Source: Sorlinia euscelidii (GTDB lineage Bacteria > Pseudomonadota > Alphaproteobacteria > Acetobacterales > Acetobacteraceae). Taken from it: a stretch of 64,000 bases of DNA. Where the stretch lies: assembly GCF_036452155.1 (NCBI RefSeq), contig NZ_JAWJZY010000001.1; one strand, written 5' to 3'. Positions 19,305 to 29,866 of this stretch are shown one piece after another. A program made the translations under genes and the position numbers. Every line of letters starts with the position of its first letter. The stretch's first letter is position 1. Under the pieces are notes generated by a model. That model was given only the letters and a program-made list of their open reading frames with translations. It was not told the DNA's origin and did no database searches.

Positions 19305-19373
19305 GCTTTGGTGGTGCCTCGCTACAGCACTCGCGCCTTCGCGTCAAGCTGCTGTAGCGGGCTTGGGCATCAT

Positions 19374-19856
19374 TTAAGTGCTTGAGGAAACAGGTCGCAT
19401 TGAGACGATGATGTCGGGATCGGTCACCATCCCGGACGCGCCGCCGCCTCGTTTGATCTGGTCAACATGCTCCATGCCAGACGTGACTTCACCCACAATG
19501 GTATATTGCCCGTCAAGCGAGGGTGATGGTTCGAACATAATGAAGAACTGGCTATTGGCGGAATTCGGGTTCATGGTGCGCGCCATGCCGATCGTGCCGC
19601 GTTCAAATTTTGCTTCCTGCGTAAATTCCGCCTTCAGGTCCGGCAGATCGCTCCCGCCCGAGCCGGTGCCTGTCGGGTCGCCCCCCTGCGCCATAAAACC
19701 CTCAATGACGCGGTGAAATTTGACACCGTCATAAAATCCCTGGCTCGCCAACTCCTTCAGCCGCGCGGCCGCGAGCGGGGCCAGATCAGGCCGCAGCCGG
19801 ATCATCACCTTTCCCGATTTCAGCGACATTTCAAGCATGTTGTCGTGTTCAGACAT
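19374..19856 (-). CDS. ppiB: Cyclophilin-type peptidyl-prolyl cis-trans isomerase
   Basis: A 160-residue single-domain cyclophilin that speeds up proline isomerisation during folding. The active-site stretches are present: FHRVIEGFMAQGGDPTGTG with the catalytic Arg, then MARTMNPNSANSQFFI. There is no signal peptide, so it is cytoplasmic, unlike PpiA. It lies 51 bases after coaD in the ssb-gyrA-coaD-ppiB cluster, an order common in alphaproteobacteria, and ends 69 bases before tRNA-Lys. Confidence 0.93.
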   Translation of the reverse strand: MSEHDNMLEMSLKSGKVMIRLRPDLAPLAAARLKELASQGFYDGVKFHRVIEGFMAQGGDPTGTGSGGSDLPDLKAEFTQEAKFERGTIGMARTMNPNSANSQFFIMFEPSPSLDGQYTIVGEVTSGMEHVDQIKRGGGASGMVTDPDIIVSMRPVSSST

Positions 19857-19907
19857 AATTCTTCCTTTTAATGGGTGTTTCAGACCGGCGTGACCGCTTT
19901 GGCGGCT

Positions 19908-20405
19908 CTACGCCTTCAGAAATTCCGCCACCGCGTCCGCCACAATATTAGGGACGAAAGGGTGGATATCCCCCTTGAGCCGCGCAATCTCCCGCACGAT
20001 GCGCGACGCGGTCAGGCGTGTTTCCGGAGCGGATAAGATGAAAACTGTCTCCACTGTCGGCAGCAATTTCCGATTTGCCTCAGCCAGTTGCGCTTCATAA
20101 TCGAAATCCGCGTTGGATCGCAATCCCCGCAGGATTGTGCCAGCGCCATGTCGCGCAACGGCATCAACGAGCAGCCCGTCAAATGTGACGATCTCCACAC
20201 GCCCCGCATCGATCTCCGCAGCCGCGATGGCCTGAGATGCGAGGTCGAGGCGCATCTGCAACGGTAAAAGCGGGTTTTTGCCCGAATTGGGCGCCACACC
20301 AATAATGACCTTATCCAGAAAGGTCAGGGCACGATGAATAATGTCGAGATGCCCGAGCGTGATCGGGTCAAACGTGCCGGGGTAAAATCCGATGCGGTTA
20401 CCCAT
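19908..20405 (-). CDS. coaD: Phosphopantetheine adenylyltransferase
   Basis: A 165-residue enzyme that transfers adenylate from ATP to 4'-phosphopantetheine, the fourth step of coenzyme A synthesis. It begins MGNRIGFYPGTFDPITLGH, which contains the nucleotidyl-transferase TxGH motif. RGLRSNADFDYEAQLAEANR and the later SSR-like segment (TASRIVREIARL) fit the family. The start is fixed by this motif at 20405; the frame is open further upstream only because it overlaps the gyrA tail. The ATG overlaps the gyrA stop codon by a few bases, so translation is probably coupled. Confidence 0.95.
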   Translation of the reverse strand: MGNRIGFYPGTFDPITLGHLDIIHRALTFLDKVIIGVAPNSGKNPLLPLQMRLDLASQAIAAAEIDAGRVEIVTFDGLLVDAVARHGAGTILRGLRSNADFDYEAQLAEANRKLLPTVETVFILSAPETRLTASRIVREIARLKGDIHPFVPNIVADAVAEFLKA

Positions 20406-23273
20406 TGACATCATCATCCTTGCCCGGATTTTCCTCGCCGGACGCGCCATTTTCAGGCGGCTCTGCTGACGATGCAGCCTCAACGGGGTGCAATGCGTCA
20501 CCTTCCGCCTCCTCATCAGGGTCGTGACCGTCATCACCGTCATCCATAACGGGGAAGACACTCATCACCTGCTCATCCTTCCCGATGCGGAAGAGCGTCA
20601 CGCCGCCTGCCTGGCGCGCCATAATGCGCACCTGTTTAACAGGCAGGCGGATGAGGCGGCCGAGATCCGTTACAAGCATGACATCCATACCCGGCAATAT
20701 CGGGAGGGTCGCAACCACTTCCCGCCCGCGTCGGCTGCTGTTGAACGTCATATTCGCGATGCCCTGCCCGCCACGTCCGGACACACGATAATCATAAGCG
20801 GAGGAACGCCGCCCGAAACCGGCATCGCTGACGGTCAACAGGATCTGCTCCTGCGCTTCAAGTTCATCAAATCGTTCTGCGGAGAGGTCATGCGTCGGGC
20901 TGACACTGATATCGTCGTCTTCATCCGCGCCGATATCGGTTTCGGGCGCGGTATCCTCCTCACCCGGCCCCTCCGCCACCTGCGCTTCCAGACGACGTTT
21001 CGCATTCGCCATACGTAGATAGATGGCGCGCTCTTCCACAGACGCATCCACATGGTCGAGGATACAAAGGGAGTTGACCTCATCCCCAGGTGCCAGGCGG
21101 ATGCCCCGCACGCCGGAACTGCCGCGCCCGGCAAAGACGCGCAAAATCTCGTCAGTGATCTGGAAGCGAATGCAACGCGCTTTTTTCGTGGCGAGGAAGA
21201 CATCCTGACCCTCATGACAGGTCGCCACCCCGATCAGCGAGTCACCTTCATCCAGCTTCATGGCGATCAGGCCCGATGCGCGGATGTTCTTGAAATCACT
21301 GAGGCGGTTACGCCGCACGCCACCACTGGCGGTCGCGAAAACGAGGTGCAGGTCCGTCCAGAGTTCCTCCTCCTGCGGGAGGGGGAGGACCGCCGTGATG
21401 CTGTCACTTCCCAGATCGGGCAGAAGATTGACGAGCGCACGCCCTTTCGCCGTCGGGCTCGCCTCCGGCAGGCGCCAGACTTTCTCCCGATAAGCCTTTC
21501 CGCCGGAGGAGAAGAACATGACCCACTGATGCGTATGCGCATTGAAACTGCGGATAATGACATCATCCCCACGTCGGCCCGCCGCCGTGCGCCCACGGCC
21601 ACCACGATTCTGCGCGCGGAAAATCTCCAGCGGCGTGCGCTTGATAAAGCCATCCCGTGTGATGGTCACCACCATCTGGCCAGGCTCAACCAGACTTTCA
21701 TCAGACTGGTCGCCTAACGCGTCGGAAATCTCCGTCATACGGGGCGAGACGATCGCAGCGCGCGCGGCGTGGAGTTCTTCCCGCATGACTTCCATACGGC
21801 GGATGTGACTGCCGATGATTTCGAGCAACTCACCGATTTTTTCAGCGACATCGGCAAGCTCGGCGTGGATCTTTTCACTTTCCAGACCGGTGAGGCGCTG
21901 TAGTCGCAAATCAAGAATGCCACGCGCCTGCGCCTCGGTCAGGTTGACTTTACCATCGCGGACGACATTGCCTTCATCATGGATCAGCGCGATCAATTCG
22001 GCGACGTCGGCAGCATCCCATGATTGCGACATGAGGCGTTCCCGCGCTGTCGCCGCATCCGGCGCTGCGCGGATCAGGGCGATGACAGCATCAATATTGG
22101 CCACGGCAATGACAAGCCCGACCAGCAAATGCCCGCGATCACGCGTTTTATTCAGATCAAACCGCGCCCGGCGAAGGATGACATCTTCCCGAAAGGAGAT
22201 GAAAGCTTTCAGAACGTCAATCAAACCCATCGTGCGTGGCTTGCCGCCATCGAGCGCGAGGCAATTGACACTGAAAGACGTTTGTAATTGCGTGAAGCGA
22301 TAAAGTTGGTTCAGGACGACTTCGGGCGTTGCATCGCGTTTCAGTTCAATGACGATGCGCATCCCGGAACGATCACTCTCATCCCTTATGTCCGCGACGC
22401 CCTCTATTTCCTTCGCGCGGGTGAGATCAGCGATTTTTTCCTGCAAGCTGGCTTTATTAACCTGATAAGGGATTTCCGACACCACAATGGCTTTGCGGTC
22501 CTTGCGGATCTCCTCAATTTCCGCGCGGGCGCGGACGGGGATGGAACCACGGCCCGTTTCAAAAGCCTGACGGATGCCGCGCCGCCCCATGATGATCCCC
22601 CTGTGGGGAAATCCGGCCCCGGAATCAGCTCCATCAACGTGTCCAGCGTGACTTCCGGGTCTTCCACCATGGCCAACGTGGCATCGATCACCTCGCCGGG
22701 ATTATGGGTCGGGATATTTGTCGCCATACCCACGGCGATGCCGGATGCACCATTGACCAGCAGATTGGGGAAGGTCGCCGGGAGGACCTTGGGCTCCACC
22801 TCACTCTCATCGTAATTCGGCTGGAAATCCACCGTGTCACGATCAATATCATCGAGGAAAAACGAGGCGGAGCGCGCCAGTCGCGCTTCGGTGTAACGCA
22901 TGGCCGCGGGGCTGTCGCCATCGATCGAGCCGAAATTGCCCTGCCCGTCAATAAGGGGCACACGCATGGACCAGGGCTGCGCCATCCGCACCATAGCATC
23001 GTAAATCGAGCTGTCACCATGCGGGTGATATTTACCCATGACGTCGCCGACCGGGCGTGCCGATTTTCGGTAGGGTTTGTCCGCGGTGAAGCCACTCTCA
23101 CGCATCCCGTAAAGGATACGGCGGTGCACAGGCTTGAGGCCGTCACGCACATCCGGCAGGGCGCGCGCAACAATGACCGACATTGCGTAAGCGAGGTAGG
23201 AGGTGCGCATCTCCTCCTCAATCGTCACCGGCATCTGATTGAGTGGGGCGGGGGGCGTCAACGTGTCAGTCAA
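20398..23273 (-). CDS. gyrA: DNA gyrase subunit A with an apparent frameshift
   Basis: Repaired length is 958 residues. The breakage-reunion domain has the catalytic tyrosine in AMRYTEARL and the quinolone region HPHGDSSIYDAMVRMAQ, where the Ser83 and Asp87 equivalents of E. coli are retained. The C-terminal pinwheel contains the GyrA-box-like GRGGQGIANM, and the tail is acidic. The frame breaks at the C-run 22597-22601: adding one base turns PTGGSSW into PTGGIIMGRRGIRQAFE, the expected sequence, and makes the span whole codons. Since the gene is essential, the break is almost certainly a sequence error. It follows ssb by 93 bases and overlaps coaD. Confidence 0.95.
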
Positions 23274-23366
23274 GTGAGATCCATTTGATTAGCGGCCAAG
23301 GCGCAAAGTGTCTTTAAATTCTGTCCATGCGGCCCGCCGGGGGAGGCCAGCATGATCATCGACGCA

Positions 23367-23870
23367 TTAAAACGGGATTTCATCATCCAGATTGCCGGAC
23401 TGGCTGTCCCACCCGCCCTGACTCTCCTGAGGGCGCGCGACGGGCGCAGGAGACGGGCGCGGCGGCACACCGCCAATTTCGTTATCGTCATAGGATGGCG
23501 CGGCGCCGCCCCCGTCATTTCGGCCATCGAGCAGGACAAGCTCCCCCCGGAAGCGGTCAAGCACGATCTCCGTCGTGTAACGCTCCATATTGGATTGGTC
23601 CGTCCATTTCCGCGTCTGTAGCTGGCCTTCCAGATAGACCTTACGCCCCTTGCGGAGGAATCTCTCCGCAACATCCGCAAGGCGCTCATTGAAAATCACG
23701 ACCCGATGCCATTCCGTACGCTCACGCCGCTCACCGGATGCGCGATCATTCCAACTCTCAGAGGTGGCGACAGTCAGATTGACGATCTTGGTGCCGGATT
23801 GAGAGTTGCGTATTTCCGGATCACGCCCCAAATTGCCGATGAGAATAACCTTATTGACGCTTCCTGCCAT
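23367..23870 (-). CDS. ssb: Single-stranded DNA-binding protein
   Basis: A 167-residue SSB. The OB-fold occupies about residues 1-115 and begins MAGSVNKVILIGNLGRDPEI, with the aromatic DNA-contact stretch TEWHRVVIFNERLA. A Pro/Gly-rich linker follows, and the conserved acidic tip DDEIPF ends the protein and recruits partner enzymes. The gene is divergent from uvrA, as in many proteobacteria. I looked for a shared LexA box of the alphaproteobacterial type (GTTC-N7-GTTC) between them and saw none. Confidence 0.97.
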   Translation of the reverse strand: MAGSVNKVILIGNLGRDPEIRNSQSGTKIVNLTVATSESWNDRASGERRERTEWHRVVIFNERLADVAERFLRKGRKVYLEGQLQTRKWTDQSNMERYTTEIVLDRFRGELVLLDGRNDGGGAAPSYDDNEIGGVPPRPSPAPVARPQESQGGWDSQSGNLDDEIPF

Positions 23871-24040
23871 GAACCGTGATCCTTGTCTGAAAAATTCTGG
23901 CGCAGCTTACCGCACATCGCCGTTACAGTCACGCGTCTCCGCCGCGACATTGCGGGCATAAGAGATTTATTGATCCTCCTGAGGAAATGGGCGTTTTTAA
24001 TGTTTCATACAGAGCTTCTCCGGGTGGAATACCGCATTCG

Positions 24041-26975
24041 ATGACTGACATTAAACCGCTTCAGGCCATTCGCGTTCGCGGGGCCCGTGTACATAATTTG
24101 CGTGCGGTCAATATTGACATTCCGCGCGACCGCCTGACGGTCATTACGGGCCTGTCAGGCTCGGGCAAATCGTCACTGGCTTTCGACACGATTTATGCGG
24201 AGGGACAGCGCCGCTATGTTGAAAGCCTCTCAGCCTATGCGCGGCAATTTCTTGAACTCGTGGGCAAACCGGATGTGGACTCGATTGAAGGCCTGTCCCC
24301 CGCTATCTCGATCGAGCAGAAGACCACGTCCAAAAATCCGCGCTCAACCGTCGGCACCATCACCGAAATCTACGATTATATGCGCCTTTTATGGGCGCGT
24401 GTCGGCGTGCCCTATTCCCCCGTGACCGGTCTGCCGATTGAAGCACAGACGGTCAGCCAGATGGTTGACCGGATCATGGAGCTGCCGGAGGGCACGCGCT
24501 TCATGCTGCTGGCGCCCGTCATCCGTGAGCGAAAGGGGGAATATCGGAAGGAACTGGCCGAACTTCAGCGCAAGGGCTTTACCCGTGTCATGGTCAATGG
24601 TGACCTTCACGAGATTGCCGCGGCGCCGCAGCTCAATCGCAAATTACGCCACACGATTGAAGTCGTCATCGACCGCATTATCGTCAAACCTGGCATTGAA
24701 ACACGCCTCGCCGATAGTCTGGAAACAGCTCTGTCCCTCGCGGACGGGATTGCCTACGCCCTGCCCGTGCCCAAGGAGGATGTGGGCAAAAAGCCGGAGC
24801 GCATCACATTCTCCGCGCGTTTCGCCTGCCCGGTCAGCGGCTTCACGATTGAGGAAATTGAGCCGCGCCTCTTCTCCTTCAACGCCCCCACGGGCGCATG
24901 TCCCGTCTGCGCAGGGATCGGGATTGAGCGCCATTTTGACACGCGTCTGATCGTGCCGGATGAGTCACGCTCCCTTCTAAAAGGGGCGATTGCACCGTGG
25001 CGCGACGCTAAGGCCCCCTGGTATCAGCAGACACTGGAGGCCGTCGCCGCGCATTTCCGTGAGAAGATGACCACGCCTTGGTCCCGGTTGAAAGAAGAGA
25101 CCCGCCATGCGCTGCTTTACGGCACGGATGACAACGTCACCTTCACCTACAAGGATGATCGACGCGACTATAACCTGGTCAAACCCTTTGATGGCGTCAT
25201 CAAAAACCTTACGCGTCGCCTTAATGAGTCGGAAAGTGTCTGGGTGCGGGAGGAAATTGCCCGCTATCAATCGGATGCGCCATGCCAAGCCTGCCGAGGC
25301 GCCCGGCTACGTCCGGAAGCATTGAGCGTCAAAATCAACAAGGCCACCATCGCGGATGCGGCGGAGATGACGATTCATCGCGCGCTCGACTGGTTTTCAT
25401 CCGTCGAGCCCACATTGACGCCGCAAAAAGCGGAGATCGCGCGCCGTATCTTGCGGGAGATTACGAGCCGCCTGCACTTTCTGATGGATGTCGGGCTCGA
25501 TTACCTCACTTTGTCGCGTATGTCGGGCACGCTCTCAGGGGGGAAAGTCAACGTATCCGCCTGGCCAGCCAGATCGGCTCCGGGTTGAGCGGGGTGCTTT
25601 ACGTGCTGGATGAACCCTCGATCGGGCTGCATCAACGCGATAATGAGCGTCTGCTGAAGACGCTGACCCGCCTCAAATCCCTCGGCAATACCGTCATCGT
25701 CGTGGAACATGATGAGGATGCAATCCGCACGGCGGACTGGCTTGTCGATATGGGCCCCGGCGCGGGCCGCCTCGGCGGCAATGTCGTGGCGGAGGGCACG
25801 CCGACGGAGGTGGCGGCGAACCCGCATTCGATCACGGGGGACTATCTCTCCGGTCGGCGCAGCATTCCCATTCCGGCGCGTCGCACCATCGATAAAAAAC
25901 GTATGCTCACCCTCGAGGGCGCGACCGGCAATAATCTTAAGGATGTCTCAGCGCATTTTCCGCTTGGGTGTTTCATTGCTGTGACGGGTGTGTCGGGGGT
26001 GGCAAATCATCCCTCATCATCGAAACACTTTATAAAGCTCTGGCGCGCGACCTTTCCGGCGCGCATGAAATGCCGCTTCCTTTTCGCGACATTGAAGGGT
26101 TGGATCAGCTCGATAAAATCATTGAAATCGACCAGTCCCCGATCGGGCGCACACCGCGCTCCAACCCGGCCACTTATACGGATCTATTCGCGCCGATCCG
26201 CGATTGGTTCACGGAACTTCCGGAGTCGAAGGCGCGGGGATATAAGCCGGGACGGTTTTCCTTCAACGTCAAAGGCGGGCGCTGTGAGGCATGTCAGGGG
26301 GATGGCGTCCTCAAAATTGAAATGCACTTCCTCTCCGATGTGTTTGTCACATGCGACGTTTGTAAGGGCAAACGCTATAATCGCGAGACGCTGGAAGTGA
26401 AATTTCGTGGGAAATCCATCGCGGATGTGCTGGATATGACGGTCGATGAGGCCCTGCCCTTTTTCAGCGCCGTGCCGCGAATCAGGGACCGCCTCGCCAT
26501 CCTGCAGGAGGTCGGGCTTGGCTATGTCGCCCTCGGCCAGCAGGCCACCACCCTCTCCGGCGGTGAGGCGCAGCGCGTCAAATTATCGAAGGAACTCGCC
26601 AAACGCGCTACGGGCAAAACCATCTATATCCTTGATGAACCCACAACGGGTCTACATACGGAGGATGTGCGGAAGCTGCTCGAAGTCCTGCACCGGCTCG
26701 TCGCGCAGGGTAACACGGTGATTGTGATTGAGCATAATCTCGACCTCATCAAAACCGCGGACTGGGTCATCGATATCGGCCCGGAAGGCGGAGAAGGTGG
26801 CGGTGACATTGTTGCGGAAGGCACGCCGGAGGACATCGCCGCAACACCCGTGAGTTATACCGGGCAATTCCTGAAGCCACTTCTCAAGACACGGACGGGA
26901 AAGGCTTCCGCGGGCAAAGTTGCCCCGTCGGCAAAGCCGAAGCGGGTCAGACGCGCCAGGGGCAACGAAAAATAA
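24041..26975 (+). CDS. uvrA: Excinuclease ABC subunit A with two apparent frameshifts
   Basis: Repaired length is 978 residues, normal for UvrA, which finds DNA damage in nucleotide excision repair. Both ATPase modules are present: Walker A TGLSGSGKSSLAFDTIYAEG and VSGGGKSS, signatures LSGGESQRIRLASQ and LSGGEAQRVKLSKE, and zinc-finger cysteines (CPVCAGIG, CEACQGDG, CDVCKGKR). The frame breaks at the G-run 25538-25543 inside the first signature and at the G-run 25995-25999 inside the second Walker A; one extra G at each restores the canonical motif. Start taken at the ATG 24041 (MTDIKPLQAIRVRGA); an in-frame ATG at 23987 has GAGG only three bases away and is less likely. Confidence 0.95.
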
Positions 26976-27049
26976 TCGGTCATGATGGGTCGAGGGTGAG
27001 TGACGTCACATCCCAATGCCTCGCCTTTCCCACCTCAAAAGAGGATCCC

Positions 27050-27661
27050 ATGAGTTTTGCAATTTATTGCGTCGGGCGGAATTACGCGGACCATATCAAA
27101 GAATTGGGCAACAGGCCTTATGATCAACCCGCCATTTTCATGAAGCCCTGCTCATCCCTTGTGACCGATGGCCGGATTGTCATCCCGCCATTCACGACGT
27201 CACTTCATTATGAGACGGAGCTGATCATCCGACTCAAAAAAGACGCTTATCAAGTCAGCGAAGCAAAGGCTCTCTCCTGCTTCGACGAGATCGCCATCGG
27301 GTTGGATTTAACGGCGCGTGACCTGCAGACGGAACTTAAGGAGAGGAAGTTTCCCTGGCTGTTATCGAAGGGCTTTAAAGGCGCGGCCACCTGCTCAGAT
27401 TTCATCAAACGCGCAAACTTACCGGAGGATATTTCCTTCGCGATGACGGTCAATGGTGAAGTCCGTCAAACTGGCCATTTGCTCGACATGATTTACGCGA
27501 TCCCATACCTGATCTCTCTCATCAGCCAATATTGCGCCCTGCGTGCGGGTGACCTGATTTATACAGGGACGCCGTCCGGCGTCGGTCCCCTTGCGGAGGG
27601 CGACGACATCTCCCTCTTTATCGAGGGGCGGGAGATGGACCGTTACGAGGTTGCCGCTTAA
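27050..27661 (+). CDS. Fumarylacetoacetate hydrolase family protein
   Basis: A 203-residue member of the FAH family, metal-dependent enzymes that cleave C-C bonds or decarboxylate oxo-acids. The metal ligands are visible as the ExE pair Glu55 and Glu57 in HYETELIIRL and Asp86 in GLDLTARDL. The N-terminal CVGRNYADHIKELGN and the C-terminal GDLIYTGTPSGVGPL are typical of the YcgM / acylpyruvase group. The start at 27050 is chosen because AAGAGGA lies just upstream. It ends 13 bases before the convergent dsbD. The substrate cannot be told from sequence; an acylpyruvate or oxaloacetate is possible. Confidence 0.9.
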   Translation: MSFAIYCVGRNYADHIKELGNRPYDQPAIFMKPCSSLVTDGRIVIPPFTTSLHYETELIIRLKKDAYQVSEAKALSCFDEIAIGLDLTARDLQTELKERKFPWLLSKGFKGAATCSDFIKRANLPEDISFAMTVNGEVRQTGHLLDMIYAIPYLISLISQYCALRAGDLIYTGTPSGVGPLAEGDDISLFIEGREMDRYEVAA

Positions 27662-27673
27662 ACCCAGCACGTT

Positions 27674-29824
27674 TCAGGGGTGCTGCGCATCCGAGAGGGC
27701 TTTGATGACGATACCCGGCGTCAGAATTTGCGGCAGCACAACCCCCTCTCCACCCGGCTTGTAATAAACATAGAGCGGCACCCCATCGCGCCCGAATTGA
27801 CGCAGATAGGCTGTGATGCGGTCATCCTTGTTTGTCCAATCCCCAACCAGCATCGTGACACCACGCGCCGCGAAGGCCTTCCGCACGGAAGAAGTGGACA
27901 GCGCCACACGATCATTTACAAGGCAGGTAATGCACCAGGAAGCTGTCATATCGACAAAGACCGGCTTTTGCGCCGCGCGTTTCTCCGCCAGCACTTCCGG
28001 CGACCATTTCTGACGCGCAAAATCCGCATCGTCCGATTGTTGGTTTGCCATGACGTCATGCGCATCTGAAGCCTGATTTTGTGATGGAATGATCCAAATA
28101 GCGCTCAGGATCGAGGCGAGCACAAGTGTGAGGGCGCAGAACAGGTTGGCGCGCCGGCGGCCCCGCGCACCCCGAATCTTCTGTCGTTGGGATATCCCGT
28201 AGAGCCAGGCCGCGAGACCGAGCGAGACAACGCCGGAAGCCGCCAGCAACGTCATAAAAGCGCCCCCCTGCACGGTCGCGACCCAAAGCAGCCAGACGCA
28301 GGAAGCCAGAAGCGGAAAAGCCAGTAACTGCTTGAGGATGGCCATCCATGGCCCCGGGCGTGGCAAAAACCGCCCCAGAACGGGGAAACAAGCGATTGAG
28401 ACATAGGGGCAGGCAAGACCAACCCCCATCGCGACAAAAATCACGACGGAAATCATAAAGGGCGCTGTCAGCGCCACCGCCAGCGCCGTCCCCATAAAGG
28501 GTGCAGTGCAGGGTGTCGCGAGGATAACAGCGAGCACGCCGGTGATAATATCACCGGAAGCGCCGAGACGCGTCATCGCGCCGACATCAATTGCGCCGGG
28601 GGTAATCTCAAACACGCTGAAAAGATTGAGCGCGAGGAGGAAGAGAAGCCACATCGTCATGATGACGAAAAGCGGCGATTGAAATTGAAAACCCCACCCG
28701 ACCTGCGTGCCACCCGCCCGCAGGATAAGCGTCAAAGCCGCCAGAGCGAGAAAAGCCCCGACCACCCCAACCGCATAATATAATGCGGATCGACGTTGCG
28801 CATGACGCGCGGCCCCCGCCATCTTAACGAGAGAGAGGGCCTTCATTGCGAGCACAGGAAAAACGCAGGGCATGAGATTGAGGATCAGCCCCGCGATGAA
28901 GGCAAAAATCATGGCCCGCAACCAGGGCGTCGCATCACCAGCAGCGGCGGGCGCACCTTCCGACAGACTGGTGGAGAGGTGCAGATGTTCAAGCGCAAAT
29001 GCGCGTTGCCGTCCATCCTGTCCCTTTAGGACAATCACGCCGCCCAAATTTGCAGGAAGGGCATCGGGCTTCGCCCATTTGAGATGGATGGTGAGACTGT
29101 CTTCGGACGTCTTGACGGGTTGATCGACCAGTTGGTCAATGACGCCTGGGCGATCCGGCATGAACCAGGCTGAAGCCACATGTAAGGCATCGAGCCCCTT
29201 ACCCCGAAGCATCAGTCTGCCACTCTTGTCAAACCCTGCTTCGAAGGGGGAGGGGCGCGGCATCTGCGCGGCAGCGTGATGGAAGAGCGGTGCCTCCTGG
29301 CCCTCCGGCGTCTCCGATGTCGCCGCGGGCAATGTCAGGGTGAAATCACCTTTCTCCGGGACACATGTATTGGCGCAGACCAGCCATTCCGCATGGGCTT
29401 GAACTGTCGCCGGGCCGACGCCCGACGCGCGCAATGTTACGGGCAGGACGACATCGCCCTCATAGCCATAGGCCATGAGGCCACTCTCAGGTATCTTTGA
29501 TGGGGTCGGCCACGCAATCTGGTCCGACCGGCCCTCACGATCACCGCTCAGGGACACGGAAAGCGTTGTCGCTTCGCCCGCATCACCCGGGTTTTTCCAA
29601 TAAGTGTGCCAACCGGGCTGAAGCTGAAGCCGAATGGCGGCGTTGAGCGTTTGATCCGGGCCAAGTGCATCATGATCCGTGATCAACGTCGCGGTGTCGT
29701 GTGCCGATTGGAGGGGCCTACTGACCGCCGCACACGCAGGCTGGATTTGTAATTGACCTGTCAAAATCAGGCCCAGCACGATAAGCGGAAGCCAGCATTT
29801 GAATATTTTTATGGACTTGACCAT
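27674..29824 (-). CDS. dsbD: Thiol:disulfide interchange protein DsbD-like
   Basis: A 716-residue membrane protein that carries electrons from cytoplasmic thioredoxin to the periplasm. A signal segment (about 8-30) is followed by a periplasmic domain with VCANTCVPEKGDF. The central eight-helix CcdA-like domain has its redox cysteines in NLMPCVFPVLAMKAL and ATPCTAPFMGTALAVAL. A C-terminal thioredoxin-like domain has the motif WCITC. The ATG at 29822-29824 is chosen for its signal peptide and nearby GGAAAG; the frame is open far upstream but overlaps divergent hrpB. The wide periplasmic domain suggests the ScsB-like variety rather than classic E. coli DsbD. Confidence 0.92.
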   Translation of the reverse strand: MVKSIKIFKCWLPLIVLGLILTGQLQIQPACAAVSRPLQSAHDTATLITDHDALGPDQTLNAAIRLQLQPGWHTYWKNPGDAGEATTLSVSLSGDREGRSDQIAWPTPSKIPESGLMAYGYEGDVVLPVTLRASGVGPATVQAHAEWLVCANTCVPEKGDFTLTLPAATSETPEGQEAPLFHHAAAQMPRPSPFEAGFDKSGRLMLRGKGLDALHVASAWFMPDRPGVIDQLVDQPVKTSEDSLTIHLKWAKPDALPANLGGVIVLKGQDGRQRAFALEHLHLSTSLSEGAPAAAGDATPWLRAMIFAFIAGLILNLMPCVFPVLAMKALSLVKMAGAARHAQRRSALYYAVGVVGAFLALAALTLILRAGGTQVGWGFQFQSPLFVIMTMWLLFLLALNLFSVFEITPGAIDVGAMTRLGASGDIITGVLAVILATPCTAPFMGTALAVALTAPFMISVVIFVAMGVGLACPYVSIACFPVLGRFLPRPGPWMAILKQLLAFPLLASCVWLLWVATVQGGAFMTLLAASGVVSLGLAAWLYGISQRQKIRGARGRRRANLFCALTLVLASILSAIWIIPSQNQASDAHDVMANQQSDDADFARQKWSPEVLAEKRAAQKPVFVDMTASWCITCLVNDRVALSTSSVRKAFAARGVTMLVGDWTNKDDRITAYLRQFGRDGVPLYVYYKPGGEGVVLPQILTPGIVIKALSDAQHP

Positions 29825-29866
29825 CTTTCCGCTCCGGACCCAGCACCGTAAAACAACGTCGATATT

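Noticed and set aside
23871..24040. Shared LexA (SOS) box between divergent ssb and uvrA
   Set aside because: No GTTC-N7-GTTC or close variant is visible in the gap.
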